This document shows positions 18,550-26,653 of a stretch of DNA of 64,000 nt, piece after piece (positions within the stretch are counted from its first letter, which is position 1; every line of letters begins with the position of its first letter). A program made the position numbers and the translations under genes. Below the pieces are notes generated by a model. That model ran no database searches and was not told where the DNA came from. It saw nothing but the letters and a program-made list of their open reading frames with translations. The DNA comes from Owenweeksia sp963758205. Lineage in GTDB: Bacteria > Bacteroidota > Bacteroidia > Flavobacteriales > Schleiferiaceae. Location of the stretch: positions 1,178,001 to 1,242,000 of the forward strand of contig CAVWUM010000002.1 in the NCBI GenBank assembly GCA_963758205.1. The letters are read 5' to 3'.

Positions 18550-18640
18550 CGAATTTAAACGTTTCAACAACTAAAAAACGAGTGCTCAAAAGCTGATTTT
18601 CCCTACATTTTTTGTAGGTCTTGCAAAGGAAAAAGCTAAC

Positions 18641-18722
18641 TATTAAGCTAAGGTTAAATCACCACCCTTCTTATTAAACTACTGTTAACTTCGGCCGTGG
18701 TGGCGATATATAACTAATTTTG
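18641..18722 (+). promoter_or_regulatory. Two candidate Pho boxes and -7 box of the response-regulator gene
   Basis: TATTAAG-CTAA-GGTTAAA (18641-18658) and TATTAAA-CTAC-TGTTAAC (18672-18689) are direct repeats with an 11-base period. TAATTTTG at 18715-18722 is a good -7 box, 16 bases before the ATG. The second repeat pair covers the place where a -33 element would lie, suggesting an activator-dependent promoter and autoregulation. All pairs in this intergenic region have the same orientation, so some may serve the divergent lipoprotein gene. Confidence 0.5.
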
Positions 18723-18738
18723 CCGCAAAATCCGGAAA

Positions 18739-19428
18739 ATGAATAACAGCGACTTTACCCTCTTATTAGTAGATGACGAATCTGATATTCTTGAATTTGT
18801 AGGGTACAACCTAAAAAAGGAAGGCTACAAAGTACTTACCGCCAATAATGGTAGCGATGGCCTTAAAGTGGCTAAAAAGGAAAAACCTCAATTGATACTG
18901 CTGGATGTGATGATGCCCGGAATGGATGGCATTGAAACCTGCGACCAGCTTAGGAAAATACCGGATCTTGAAGATACACTGATTGCATTTTTAACCGCCC
19001 GTGGTGAGGACTACAGCCAGGTAGCCGGTTTTGATGCCGGTGCTGACGATTACATCACCAAACCCATAAAACCCAAAGTGCTAATAAGCCGCATAAAGGC
19101 TTTATTAAGGCGCTATGGCCAAAAGCAAAAAGCCGAAGAAAACATGTTGCTTGAGTTTGGCCACCTTACTATTGATCTTGATAAATACCAGGTAAGGCTT
19201 AAGGATAACAAGCTGGATCTTCCCCGTAAGGAATTTGAACTGCTTACCCTGCTTACCTCTAGCCCCGGCAAGGTATTTCACCGCGATGAGATATTGGACA
19301 AAATCTGGGGAAATGAAGTGATAGTTGGTGGCCGTACCATTGATGTACACATCCGTAAGCTGCGCGAAAAGATTGGTGACAAGTACATCAAAACTGTAAA
19401 AGGCGTAGGCTATAAATTTGAATCATAG
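18739..19428 (+). CDS. Response regulator, PhoB/OmpR type
   Basis: 229 residues. Receiver domain 1-125 with the acidic pair DDE (12-14), phosphoacceptor Asp56 in LLLDVMMPG and the conserved Lys in DYITKPIKPK. The winged-helix DNA-binding domain covers about 133-228 (LDLPRKEFELLTLL, GRTIDVHIRKLREKIGDKYI, TVKGVGYKF). This is the OmpR/PhoB subfamily, which binds direct repeats with an 11-base period. It is the first gene of an operon with the kinase 27 bases downstream and is divergent from the lipoprotein-receptor unit. I read it as the PhoB of this locus from kinase type and neighbours; the family alone does not prove phosphate control. Confidence 0.88.
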   Translation: MNNSDFTLLLVDDESDILEFVGYNLKKEGYKVLTANNGSDGLKVAKKEKPQLILLDVMMPGMDGIETCDQLRKIPDLEDTLIAFLTARGEDYSQVAGFDAGADDYITKPIKPKVLISRIKALLRRYGQKQKAEENMLLEFGHLTIDLDKYQVRLKDNKLDLPRKEFELLTLLTSSPGKVFHRDEILDKIWGNEVIVGGRTIDVHIRKLREKIGDKYIKTVKGVGYKFES

Positions 19429-19455
19429 CTCTACCTTTATCCCTTAAACATTTTT

Positions 19456-20502
19456 ATGCGTTTTGACAGGCCCAACATACTTGCCATGGCCGTGGCTGCC
19501 ATTTTATGGGGTATGGTGCTATTTGCCGCCATGCTTAGCTTTTACCTGGGTAAGGTAGCAGTTGACTGGGTTTTTACCATCATTCTTTCAGCCGTTCTGG
19601 CCGTAGTAGCCTATTTTATAATAAAGTTTTCGGTAGAAAATTTTATCTACAACAAGGTAAAAATCATCTATAAAAACATACACGACCTTAAGATTGGCAG
19701 CGAAAGCGATGAGGATGATGTAGTACGCAGCACCGACCTTGATATGGTTACCCGCGAAGTTTCAGAGTGGGCCAACCAGCGCAAAAACGAAATACAGGTG
19801 CTGGAGGAGCGCGAAACCTTCAGGCGCGAGTTTATTGGCAATATTTCGCATGAGCTAAAAACGCCCATCTTTAATATACAGGGATACTTGCTTACCCTGC
19901 TTGATGGTGCCCTTGATGACCCGGAAATTAATCGCAAATACCTTAAGCGCGCCAATAAATCCGTTGACCGGATGATAAACATGGTGGACGACCTGGAGAT
20001 GATCAGCAACCTGGAGTCCAACCGCGTACAGCTATCCTACTCCAATTTTAATATAGTGCTGCTGGTAAAAGAGGTAATGGAATTGCTGGAAGACCGCGCC
20101 ATTGAGAGAAAAGTAAAACTCACCTTTAAAAAGGAGTATGACAAGCCTATTAAGGTGCATGCCGACCGGGCCAAAATTGAGCAGGTGCTTATAAACCTTA
20201 TTGCAAACGCCATTAAGTACAGTAAAGATAAAGGCACTGTGGAAGTGCGCTTTTTTGATATGCACAACCAGGTACTTACTGAAATTGCCGATGATGGCGT
20301 GGGTATTCCCCAGGATGATATACCCAGGGTGTTTGAGCGCTTTTACCGGGTTGACAAAAGCCGTTCGCGAGATGCTGGTGGTACGGGCCTCGGCCTCTCC
20401 ATAGTTAAACACATTATGGAAGCCCACAGGCAAACCATAAATGCACGCAGTAGCGAAAATTCAGGTTCTACTTTTTCGTTTACCCTCAAAAAGGCTAAAT
20501 AG
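19456..20502 (+). CDS. Sensor histidine kinase, PhoR-like
   Basis: 348 residues, with two N-terminal membrane helices (about 9-32 and 37-57) and almost no periplasmic loop, so it probably does not sense a periplasmic ligand directly. HisKA domain with His132 in NISHELKTPIFNIQGY. The HATPase domain has the N box (LINLIANAIKYSKDKG), DDGVGIPQDDIPRVFERFYR and GGTGLGLSIVKHI. A short loop and intracellular sensing are typical of PhoR, which is governed by the Pst transporter and PhoU. A PhoU-like domain is present in the nearby Na/Pi cotransporter. The last 42 bases overlap the convergent glycosyltransferase gene. Confidence 0.88.
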   Translation: MRFDRPNILAMAVAAILWGMVLFAAMLSFYLGKVAVDWVFTIILSAVLAVVAYFIIKFSVENFIYNKVKIIYKNIHDLKIGSESDEDDVVRSTDLDMVTREVSEWANQRKNEIQVLEERETFRREFIGNISHELKTPIFNIQGYLLTLLDGALDDPEINRKYLKRANKSVDRMINMVDDLEMISNLESNRVQLSYSNFNIVLLVKEVMELLEDRAIERKVKLTFKKEYDKPIKVHADRAKIEQVLINLIANAIKYSKDKGTVEVRFFDMHNQVLTEIADDGVGIPQDDIPRVFERFYRVDKSRSRDAGGTGLGLSIVKHIMEAHRQTINARSSENSGSTFSFTLKKAK

Positions 20503-21552
20503 CTCCTGCCAGTTTAATGGTTCTTCTTCCCCCCTTTTAAACCCTCTGTATTCCCTGGCTTTCGCCAGATCTTCATCAAGATTAATGTAATTCTGGGCCA
20601 CATAGCCAAAGCGCCCTTTGTGCAGTTGGTAGCGCGCCAGGTACTCCTGCTCCGGTTGCCCGGGAGTTGGAATTAACAAGGCCTGGTTTCCTAAAAAGTA
20701 GTAATCCATAATAGAGCTGTGGCCTGAACGGCTGACTACCATATCACTATTGTGGACAGCCCGCTTTACCTGATCGGCTGTTGCCATATCCACTACTTCA
20801 ATATGTTTGGGTGGGTTAAGCTCCCCTCCTTTTTCGGTGCCCCGGATAAACAAGAAATGCCCTCTATGATGAGTTAACTGCTGCCATAGTTTTTCCTCAA
20901 GCAGGCTGCGTTGTGGTTCGGGGCCGCTTAATATTACCACCAGGTCGTACTCCTTAGTTTTTTTATCATCCTTATTTACTTCGCTAAAACGGGATTGTGG
21001 GCCAATATACTTTACAGGCACATTGGGAAGCAGCTTATGCGATAATTCTCCCGAAAGGTTATGATCGCCTTCTAAATCAGGTACCCAACACTCGGTAAAC
21101 CGGTTAATAAAAAAATGATGTAAACGCGTGGCCCAAGTGGTGTTAAAAGGCATCATAATGTGTAACTGATGGGTAATGTAAACGGAAGGCACCTTTTTGC
21201 TGTACCAACCCAGCCTGTTATCAGAAATTACCCCACACGGATTGTAATGCCGCACCAGCTTTCGTAAAATAGAATTTTCACTTTGCGCAGCACGGGCAAT
21301 TTTAGGCAACTGGGCGCTCAGCCCTAAAAGCTGCATACTGCCTTTACCATAACGGATATTATAACCGGGCAACTCATAAAACTCAAGATCAGGAAAAACA
21401 CTTCGGAGATAACTCAGCGCCTGTCCGTCTGAAGCCATTACTACCTCAAAGCCATTCTGCCGTAAGGCTTTAATAACAGGCACCGAGCGTGTGGCATGGC
21501 CTAAGCCCCAATTGAGCACACCGTATAGTATTACGCCTTTTGAATTTTCCAT
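20461..21552 (-). CDS. MurG-like glycosyltransferase (GT-B fold)
   Basis: 363 residues from ATG 21550-21552. The N-terminal GT-B domain opens with VILYGVLNWGLGHATRSVPV, the Gly-rich loop seen in MurG-like enzymes that take a sugar nucleotide. The C-terminal domain carries VILSGPEPQRS and SRSGHSSIMDYYFLGNQALLIPTPGQPEQ, close to the nucleotide-sugar signature of GT28. Donor and acceptor are unknown. There is no membrane segment, so it is cytoplasmic or peripheral. Its 3' end overlaps the PhoR-like gene by 42 bases, so the two mRNAs would be complementary there. Confidence 0.8.
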   Translation of the reverse strand: MENSKGVILYGVLNWGLGHATRSVPVIKALRQNGFEVVMASDGQALSYLRSVFPDLEFYELPGYNIRYGKGSMQLLGLSAQLPKIARAAQSENSILRKLVRHYNPCGVISDNRLGWYSKKVPSVYITHQLHIMMPFNTTWATRLHHFFINRFTECWVPDLEGDHNLSGELSHKLLPNVPVKYIGPQSRFSEVNKDDKKTKEYDLVVILSGPEPQRSLLEEKLWQQLTHHRGHFLFIRGTEKGGELNPPKHIEVVDMATADQVKRAVHNSDMVVSRSGHSSIMDYYFLGNQALLIPTPGQPEQEYLARYQLHKGRFGYVAQNYINLDEDLAKAREYRGFKRGEEEPLNWQELFSLFEGKRKSRT

Positions 21553-21627
21553 TGATGTGGCAAATATGCGAAATGCCACTTATAGCCATAGATACATTAT
21601 AAGTCTGTTTACAAACTGCAATCTGCC

Positions 21628-21635
21628 TACTTTTG
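21628..21635 (+). promoter_or_regulatory. -7 box very close to the trmB start
   Basis: TACTTTTG matches TAnnTTTG, followed by CCGC and ATG at 21640. With transcription starting about 5-8 bases after the box, the mRNA would have almost no leader, so trmB may be leaderless. Confidence 0.45.
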
Positions 21636-21639
21636 CCGC

Positions 21640-22314
21640 ATGGCAAGGAAAAAATTAGCACGGTTTAAAGAAAATGCCGAATACAGGCATGTACTGGAGC
21701 CTAAGCGCGAAGAGGTAGTAAGCGGGTATGAGTGGCGAGGAAAGTGGAGCGAATATTTTGGCAACGACAAGCCCATAGTTTTAGAGTTGGGCTGCGGCAA
21801 AGGCGAATACACTGTGGCACTGGCTCAAAAATATCCCGATAAAAACTTTATTGGTATTGATATAAAAGGAGCCCGCATTTGGTATGGCGCCACGGAGGTT
21901 AATGACAAGGAAATGACCAATGCAGCTTTTCTACGCACGCAAATAGAGTTGATTGATAAGTGCTTTGCCGAGGGTGAGGTCTCCGAAATATGGATCACCT
22001 TTCCTGATCCGCAGATAAAATACAAGCGGCTTAAGCACCGCATGACCAACCCTGAGTTTTTAAAGATGTACGCACGTGTTCTGAAAAATGATGGTGTGGT
22101 TCACCTGAAAACAGATAGCGAGTTTTTGCATGGCTATACGCATGGCGTGTTGCAAATGCTGGAACTGCCGGTGCACAGGGCCTATCATGATATTGACCTG
22201 CAGCTGAACGACAAAACGGACATGCTGCACACCGTAAGAACACATTACGAAGACCTGTTCAGGAACAAAGGCAAAGCTATTACCTACATAAAATTTGGGG
22301 TACATGGCCGATGA
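21640..22314 (+). CDS. trmB: tRNA (guanine(46)-N7)-methyltransferase
   Basis: 224 residues. A SAM-dependent Rossmann methyltransferase that methylates G46 in the tRNA variable loop. LELGCGKGEYTVAL (about 48-61) is the SAM-binding motif I. FIGIDIKGARIW follows, then WITFPDPQIKYKRLKHRMT (about 111-129), the TrmB signature. Length is typical. It overlaps the next gene by 11 bases and heads a three-gene operon with an alkyltransferase-like protein and rsmI. Confidence 0.93.
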   Translation: MARKKLARFKENAEYRHVLEPKREEVVSGYEWRGKWSEYFGNDKPIVLELGCGKGEYTVALAQKYPDKNFIGIDIKGARIWYGATEVNDKEMTNAAFLRTQIELIDKCFAEGEVSEIWITFPDPQIKYKRLKHRMTNPEFLKMYARVLKNDGVVHLKTDSEFLHGYTHGVLQMLELPVHRAYHDIDLQLNDKTDMLHTVRTHYEDLFRNKGKAITYIKFGVHGR

Positions 22315-22651
22315 AAACTTTTTTGAGCGCGTGTATGCAGTTGCCCGGCTGATACCTTACGGGCGTGTAACCAGTTATGGCGCTATTGCCCGATTTATTG
22401 GGGCTGCCCGCAGTGCACGTATGGTTGGCTACGCCATGAATGGCTCTATTGGCCATGAGGATATTGCCGCTCACAGGGTAGTAAACCGCAATGGCCTCCT
22501 TACGGGGAAGGATCATTTTGGTGGCAGCCGTGTAATGGAGCAGCTGCTACAAAGCGAAGGCGTGGAAGTGGAAAACAACCAGGTAAAGGATTTCAAAAAC
22601 CTGTTTTGGGATCCATCGGAAGCACTAAACCGCGAAGACTTTTTAAAATGA
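22304..22651 (+). CDS. Alkyltransferase-like (ATL) protein, MGMT family without active-site Cys
   Basis: 115 residues starting MADENFFERVYAVARLIPYG. It matches the DNA-binding domain of O6-alkylguanine-DNA alkyltransferase, with GRVTSYGAIARFIGAARSAR (HTH and Arg finger region) and HRVVNRNGLLTG. The active-site motif PCHR reads AAHR here, so the alkyl-accepting Cys is missing. Proteins of this kind do not repair DNA themselves. They bind O6-alkylguanine and hand it to nucleotide excision repair. Small size and lack of the N-terminal domain fit ATL. It overlaps trmB by 11 bases and rsmI by 4 (ATGA). Confidence 0.88.
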   Translation: MADENFFERVYAVARLIPYGRVTSYGAIARFIGAARSARMVGYAMNGSIGHEDIAAHRVVNRNGLLTGKDHFGGSRVMEQLLQSEGVEVENNQVKDFKNLFWDPSEALNREDFLK

Positions 22652-23328
22652 ATGGCAAGCTGTACATAGTGCCCACTCCCATAGGTAACCTTAAGGATAT
22701 AACCTTTAGAGCCATAGAGGTATTGAAGGAAGCAGACATAATACTGGCAGAGGATACCCGCACCAGCGGTAAACTGCTGAAGCATTATGGCATAGATACA
22801 CAGCTCCGCCCCTACCACATGCATAACGAGCACAAAACGCTTGGCGGACTGGTAGATGAACTTAAAAATGGCCGGCAAATGGCCTTAATTACCGATGCCG
22901 GTACGCCCGCCATTTCTGACCCCGGGTTTTTATTGGTGAGGGAAGCCATCCGTGAAAACATAATTGTGGAAACCTTACCGGGAGCCACGGCCTTTGTGCC
23001 GGCCCTGGTTAACTCCGGGTTGCCCGCTCACAACTTTACCTTTGAAGGTTTTTTACCGGTTAAAAAAGGCAGGCAAACCAAACTCACAGAACTGCAAACC
23101 GAAGCCCGCACTATGGTATTTTATGAGTCTCCTTACCGCATTGTAAAAACCATGACGGATTTTGCCAAGTACTTTGGTGAAGACCGCCAGGCTTCCGTAT
23201 CCCGCGAAATAAGCAAGATGTTTGAAGAGACCGTAAGAGGAACAGTAACTGAACTGGCGCAGTATTTTACCGATCATCCCCCGAAAGGGGAGTTTGTGGT
23301 TTGTGTAGCCGGAACCGCTTCTAAATAA
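22648..23328 (+). CDS. rsmI: 16S rRNA (cytidine(1402)-2'-O)-methyltransferase
   Basis: 226 residues. A tetrapyrrole-methylase-fold enzyme that 2'-O-methylates C1402 of 16S rRNA near the decoding site. LYIVPTPIGNLKDITFRA (4-21), LAEDTRTSGKLLKHY (about 33-47), ALITDAGTPAISDPG (about 78-92) and ETLPGATAFVPAL are conserved RsmI motifs. ATG 22648 overlaps the previous stop (ATGA), so translation is probably coupled. At 226 residues it lacks the short C-terminal extension of longer homologues, which is common in this phylum. A terminator follows. Confidence 0.93.
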   Translation: MNGKLYIVPTPIGNLKDITFRAIEVLKEADIILAEDTRTSGKLLKHYGIDTQLRPYHMHNEHKTLGGLVDELKNGRQMALITDAGTPAISDPGFLLVREAIRENIIVETLPGATAFVPALVNSGLPAHNFTFEGFLPVKKGRQTKLTELQTEARTMVFYESPYRIVKTMTDFAKYFGEDRQASVSREISKMFEETVRGTVTELAQYFTDHPPKGEFVVCVAGTASK

Positions 23329-23352
23329 AAAATCCCCGCAAAGGGGGATTTT
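23328..23352. terminator. Bidirectional terminator between rsmI and frr
   Basis: AAATCCCC pairs with GGGGATTT across a short GCAAA-type loop, with T/A runs on both sides. It serves two converging transcripts. Confidence 0.75.
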
Positions 23353-23415
23353 AATTTCACTCCGATACAATTTTCTTGATACTAAATACTAGCTACTTAA
23401 TACTTCTTGTCTCTA

Positions 23416-23970
23416 CTAAACGTGCATAATCTCAGCTTCCTTGCGGTCGATGATAGTATCTACTTGCTTTACGTGTTTATCTGTTACATCCTGCACACGG
23501 CCTTCTGCATCTTTTACAATATCTTCTGAAATACCGTCCAGCTTTTTTATTTCATCATTGGCCTCCTTACGGGCATTACGGATGGCAATACGTGCTTCTT
23601 CAGCTTCGTGCTTGGCACTCTTTACCAAATCCTTTCTACGGTCTTCAGTAAGTACAGGTATATTTATCATTATCTGCTCCCCGTTATTTTGTGGATTAAG
23701 TCCAAGGTTTGCATTCAGGATGGCCTTTTCAATTTCAGGTATCATTGACTTTTCCCATGGCTGTACAGAAAGCGTACGGGCATCAGGCGTATTGATATTA
23801 GCTACCTGAGCCAATGGGGTTTGGCTGCCATAATAATCCACGCGTATACCATCAAGCATACTTGGGTTGGCCCGCCCGGCACGTATTTTCAATAACTGTT
23901 TTTCCAGGTGCTGTATAGAGGCCTTCATTTGTTCTACGGCAGTCTCAAGTATAATATCAATATCTTCCAT
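23416..23970 (-). CDS. frr: Ribosome-recycling factor
   Basis: 184 residues, normal length. With EF-G it splits the post-termination ribosome. LLKIRAGRANPSMLDGIRVDYYG (domain I start), NINTPDARTLSVQPW (domain II) and ALEEARIAIRNARKE-like helical sequence near the end are characteristic. It lies 23 bases after pyrH and is surely co-transcribed with it, the usual bacterial order. Confidence 0.96.
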   Translation of the reverse strand: MEDIDIILETAVEQMKASIQHLEKQLLKIRAGRANPSMLDGIRVDYYGSQTPLAQVANINTPDARTLSVQPWEKSMIPEIEKAILNANLGLNPQNNGEQIMINIPVLTEDRRKDLVKSAKHEAEEARIAIRNARKEANDEIKKLDGISEDIVKDAEGRVQDVTDKHVKQVDTIIDRKEAEIMHV

Positions 23971-23993
23971 TATGGAGCTGAATTAGTTAAAAT

Positions 23994-24702
23994 TTAGTTT
24001 TGAACCAGTGTACCTACCATTTCACCGGCCACCACTTTGTGCAGGTTGCCGGGCTTATTCATATCAAATACAAGTATGGGCAGTTTATTTTCCTTGCTTA
24101 AGGTAAAGGCAGTCATATCCATCACGTTAAGCCCTTTCTCATACACTTCCTTAAAAGTAAGGTTATCGTACTTCACGGCATTTTTGTCCTTTTCCGGATC
24201 TGCACTGTAAATGCCATCCACGCGGGTACCTTTTAAAATCACATCGGCATCCACTTCAATAGCGCGAAGTGTTGCAGCCGTATCTGTAGTAAAGTAGGGG
24301 TTACCGGTACCGCCTCCAAAAATCACAACACGGCCTTTTTCAAGGTGGCGGGTTGCTCTTCTGCGTATAAAAGGCTCGGCAATTTTATCCATCTCAATAG
24401 CACTTTGAAGGCGGGTTTTTACACCCATTTCCTCTAATGCAGATTGTAGCGCCAGTCCATTAATTACTGTAGCCAGCATTCCCATATTATCAGCCTGGGT
24501 ACTGTCCGATTCCTTCGCTGGCACCTTTCAACCCGCGGAAGATGTTACCCCCGCCAATTACAATAGCCATTTCCACACCCAGCTCCACCACCGACTTTAT
24601 CTCAGCGGCATATTCCTTAAGTCTCTCTCCGTTTATTCCGTATTCCTGATCGCCCATCAGGGCTTCACCACTTAACTTAAGGAGGATTCTTTTGTACTTC
24701 AT
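23994..24702 (-). CDS. pyrH: UMP kinase (one-base frameshift in this sequence)
   Basis: With one base removed near 24506 this is a 235-residue UMP kinase, exactly the family length. It phosphorylates UMP to UDP in the cytoplasm. KLSGEALMG (about 9-17) and IGGGNIFRG (about 49-57) form the phosphate-binding sites. After the lesion the frame resumes as STQADNMGMLATVINGLALQ. IFGGGTGNPYFTTDTAA and ILKGTRVDGIYSADP follow. Frame 0 stops at TGA 24490-24492. pyrH is essential in most bacteria and no second copy is visible, so a sequencing insertion is by far the likeliest cause. It is followed by frr. Confidence 0.93.
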
Positions 24703-24728
24703 GATCTAAAGGGTTCTGGAAATTTTGG

Positions 24729-24736
24729 CAAATATA
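24729..24736 (-). promoter_or_regulatory. -7 box for pyrH-frr
   Basis: Reads TATATTTG on the minus strand, 26 bases before the pyrH ATG, followed by GCC as at other promoters here. Confidence 0.45.
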
Positions 24737-24850
24737 GTTGCATCAGGCCAAACCAACGAAACTAATACACGCACTTGTTACACATATTTGATAAACTAAA
24801 AACGCCCGTGGTTGTAGTATTTATGAGGCTTTTTGAAAGAATTTACTTAT

Positions 24851-24858
24851 TACTTTTG
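24851..24858 (+). promoter_or_regulatory. -7 box for the barrel-CotH-DUF2490 operon
   Basis: TACTTTTG, a TAnnTTTG match, 29 bases before the TTG start at 24888 and followed by CGC. Confidence 0.45.
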
Positions 24859-24887
24859 CGCAGATCAATCCACAATTTCATCTCCAA

Positions 24888-25448
24888 TTGAAGCGCTTCC
24901 TTGTTCCATTTTTATTCCTTACAAACTTTGCACTTCAGGCACAGGAAGGCCTTTATGTTGAAGCTGGATTTGTAGATGCCTTTAACAGCCGTACTATTTA
25001 TATTGATAAGGAGCCTGTAGCCAATTACCAGGCTTACGGCTACAGGCTGGGGGCGTTTTATTCTTATCCGGTAAAAAATGTGGACGTACGCCTTGGGGCC
25101 GGCCTCAAGCAACTCTTTTTTTCCGGCCGCTATCAGTCGGATGATTTTAGTGGTATGGCCGCTAAACTCACTATTAATCTGCAAGGCTTGTACAACTTCC
25201 ATTCTAACTGGAAGGCAGGTTTAGCTATTGAAATGGAAAACAACCGCGACTTTAATCATTTTCGCAGCCAGACTTCAGACCTGTTTCGATACAATGTAAA
25301 AGCCATTATTAATTATGCGGTTTCTCAAAATGTGTTTTTGAGTTTAGACTATAGCCGTGCCATTCATCCATATTCGGATTTCTACTTACTTACCAACCCT
25401 ACAGACCAGATTACAATTGGTGTAAACTATAAACTACCATGGTTATGA
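24888..25448 (+). CDS. Small outer-membrane beta-barrel protein
   Basis: 186 residues. Signal peptide KRFLVPFLFLTNFALQAQ cleaved near residue 19. The rest is alternating strands with aromatic girdles (LYVEAGFVDAF, YRLGAFYSYPV, DQITIGVNYKLPWL). The final strand ends in an aromatic residue (Trp-Leu), as expected for a barrel of about 8 strands. Ligand unknown. TTG start, because no ATG precedes the signal peptide. The stop overlaps the CotH-type gene, so the three plus-strand genes form one operon. Confidence 0.75.
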   Translation: MKRFLVPFLFLTNFALQAQEGLYVEAGFVDAFNSRTIYIDKEPVANYQAYGYRLGAFYSYPVKNVDVRLGAGLKQLFFSGRYQSDDFSGMAAKLTINLQGLYNFHSNWKAGLAIEMENNRDFNHFRSQTSDLFRYNVKAIINYAVSQNVFLSLDYSRAIHPYSDFYLLTNPTDQITIGVNYKLPWL

Positions 25449-26653
25449 GGTGTAGATTAATGGTAATCGCAAGTTTGCTATTTGTAATAGCATGCAGCAA
25501 GGTAGAGGTTGAGAGTGAGTCGTTACCTACCTTATCAGGGCTTTCGCCCGAAAACATGGCTACAAATCTGCCCGTTTTTAATGTTAAGGCCAATGACTTC
25601 CTTTTCGACTTTATGGTGTTGTTTCATGAGGAGGATGTGTTTATTAACGGGCGGCTAAGCGGGTTGGATAAAAACAAGCAGGAGATTTTCTCAGACAAAC
25701 GGACGGTAATTCAGATAAAAGGGCGCTCATCATCTTTTCATCCCTTAAAATCATTAGGGCTAAGGTTTGAGCAGCCTTTAGGTAACGAAGCATATAAACT
25801 TATTCAGCCGGGAAAGATATTGCCCAACCACCGCCTTAAGAGCTTTGATGCATTGCGGTTCAGAAATTCAGGAAACGATTTTGGGCAAACCATGCTAAAG
25901 GATATCAGCTACACCCAATTGGCTGTACATGCTGATTTGGATGTGGAAGTGATGTACTACCAACCCTGTCACCTATTTGTAAATGACAGCTACTATGGGC
26001 TGGCCAACCTCCGCACAGAAAATGATATTTACGGGATGACCGGTTTGAATGAAGCTGATACTTCGGAAATATCATTAATGAAAGTAGATGTTGACAATGG
26101 CAACCTGGAATGGGATGAAGGCAACACAGCCATGGCTGAGATTTTTATAAAAGCCCTTGAAGAAGAAGATGCCACAACCCTATGGAGCATAGTTGATGAA
26201 AGCAGTTTTTTGGATTATATAATTTTTCAGGATTACATAGGAAACTTTGATTGGCCGCACAACAACACACGCATGTACTCACTGCGTGGTGCACCCTTCC
26301 GTTTTATATTATATGATCTGGATTTTGCCGCCTACAATAACAAAAACCCCATTTTGCCCGAAATGGAATATCGAAGCAATGATCTGAGCAAGCTCTATCG
26401 CGAAATGCGCAAGAAACCGGGGTTTGATAATCGTTTGAAAAAACGCCAAGAAGAGATTTACAAAAAACTTACCCCTGCTGAATTTGACCGGATTGTAGAG
26501 CATAACAGTCGGGTTATTGAAGATGAAATACCCTATCTTATTGCACTTTATAGCAAGCCTTCCAGCATGTTACAGTGGCACCGCAATCTCGATTTATTGC
26601 GCAGGGAATTTAAAATGAGAGATAAGAGCATCCGCGATAAATATGGCCTGTAA
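25445..26653 (+). CDS. CotH-kinase family lipoprotein
   Basis: About 402 residues. The signal peptide ends in lipobox FVIAC, so it is membrane-anchored outside the cytoplasm. It carries the CotH-like pattern: IKGRSSSFHPLKSLGLRF (the RGxST..K-type region), ALRFRNSGNDF, HLFVNDSYYGLANLRTEND, NFDWPHNNTRMY (catalytic loop with Asp and Asn) and FILYDLDFA (metal-binding Asp). CotH proteins are atypical kinases; Bacillus CotH phosphorylates spore-coat proteins. The target here is unknown. ATG 25445 makes an ATGA overlap with the previous stop; ATG 25439 is also possible. Barrel proteins on both sides are candidate partners. Confidence 0.83.
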   Translation: MRCRLMVIASLLFVIACSKVEVESESLPTLSGLSPENMATNLPVFNVKANDFLFDFMVLFHEEDVFINGRLSGLDKNKQEIFSDKRTVIQIKGRSSSFHPLKSLGLRFEQPLGNEAYKLIQPGKILPNHRLKSFDALRFRNSGNDFGQTMLKDISYTQLAVHADLDVEVMYYQPCHLFVNDSYYGLANLRTENDIYGMTGLNEADTSEISLMKVDVDNGNLEWDEGNTAMAEIFIKALEEEDATTLWSIVDESSFLDYIIFQDYIGNFDWPHNNTRMYSLRGAPFRFILYDLDFAAYNNKNPILPEMEYRSNDLSKLYREMRKKPGFDNRLKKRQEEIYKKLTPAEFDRIVEHNSRVIEDEIPYLIALYSKPSSMLQWHRNLDLLRREFKMRDKSIRDKYGL

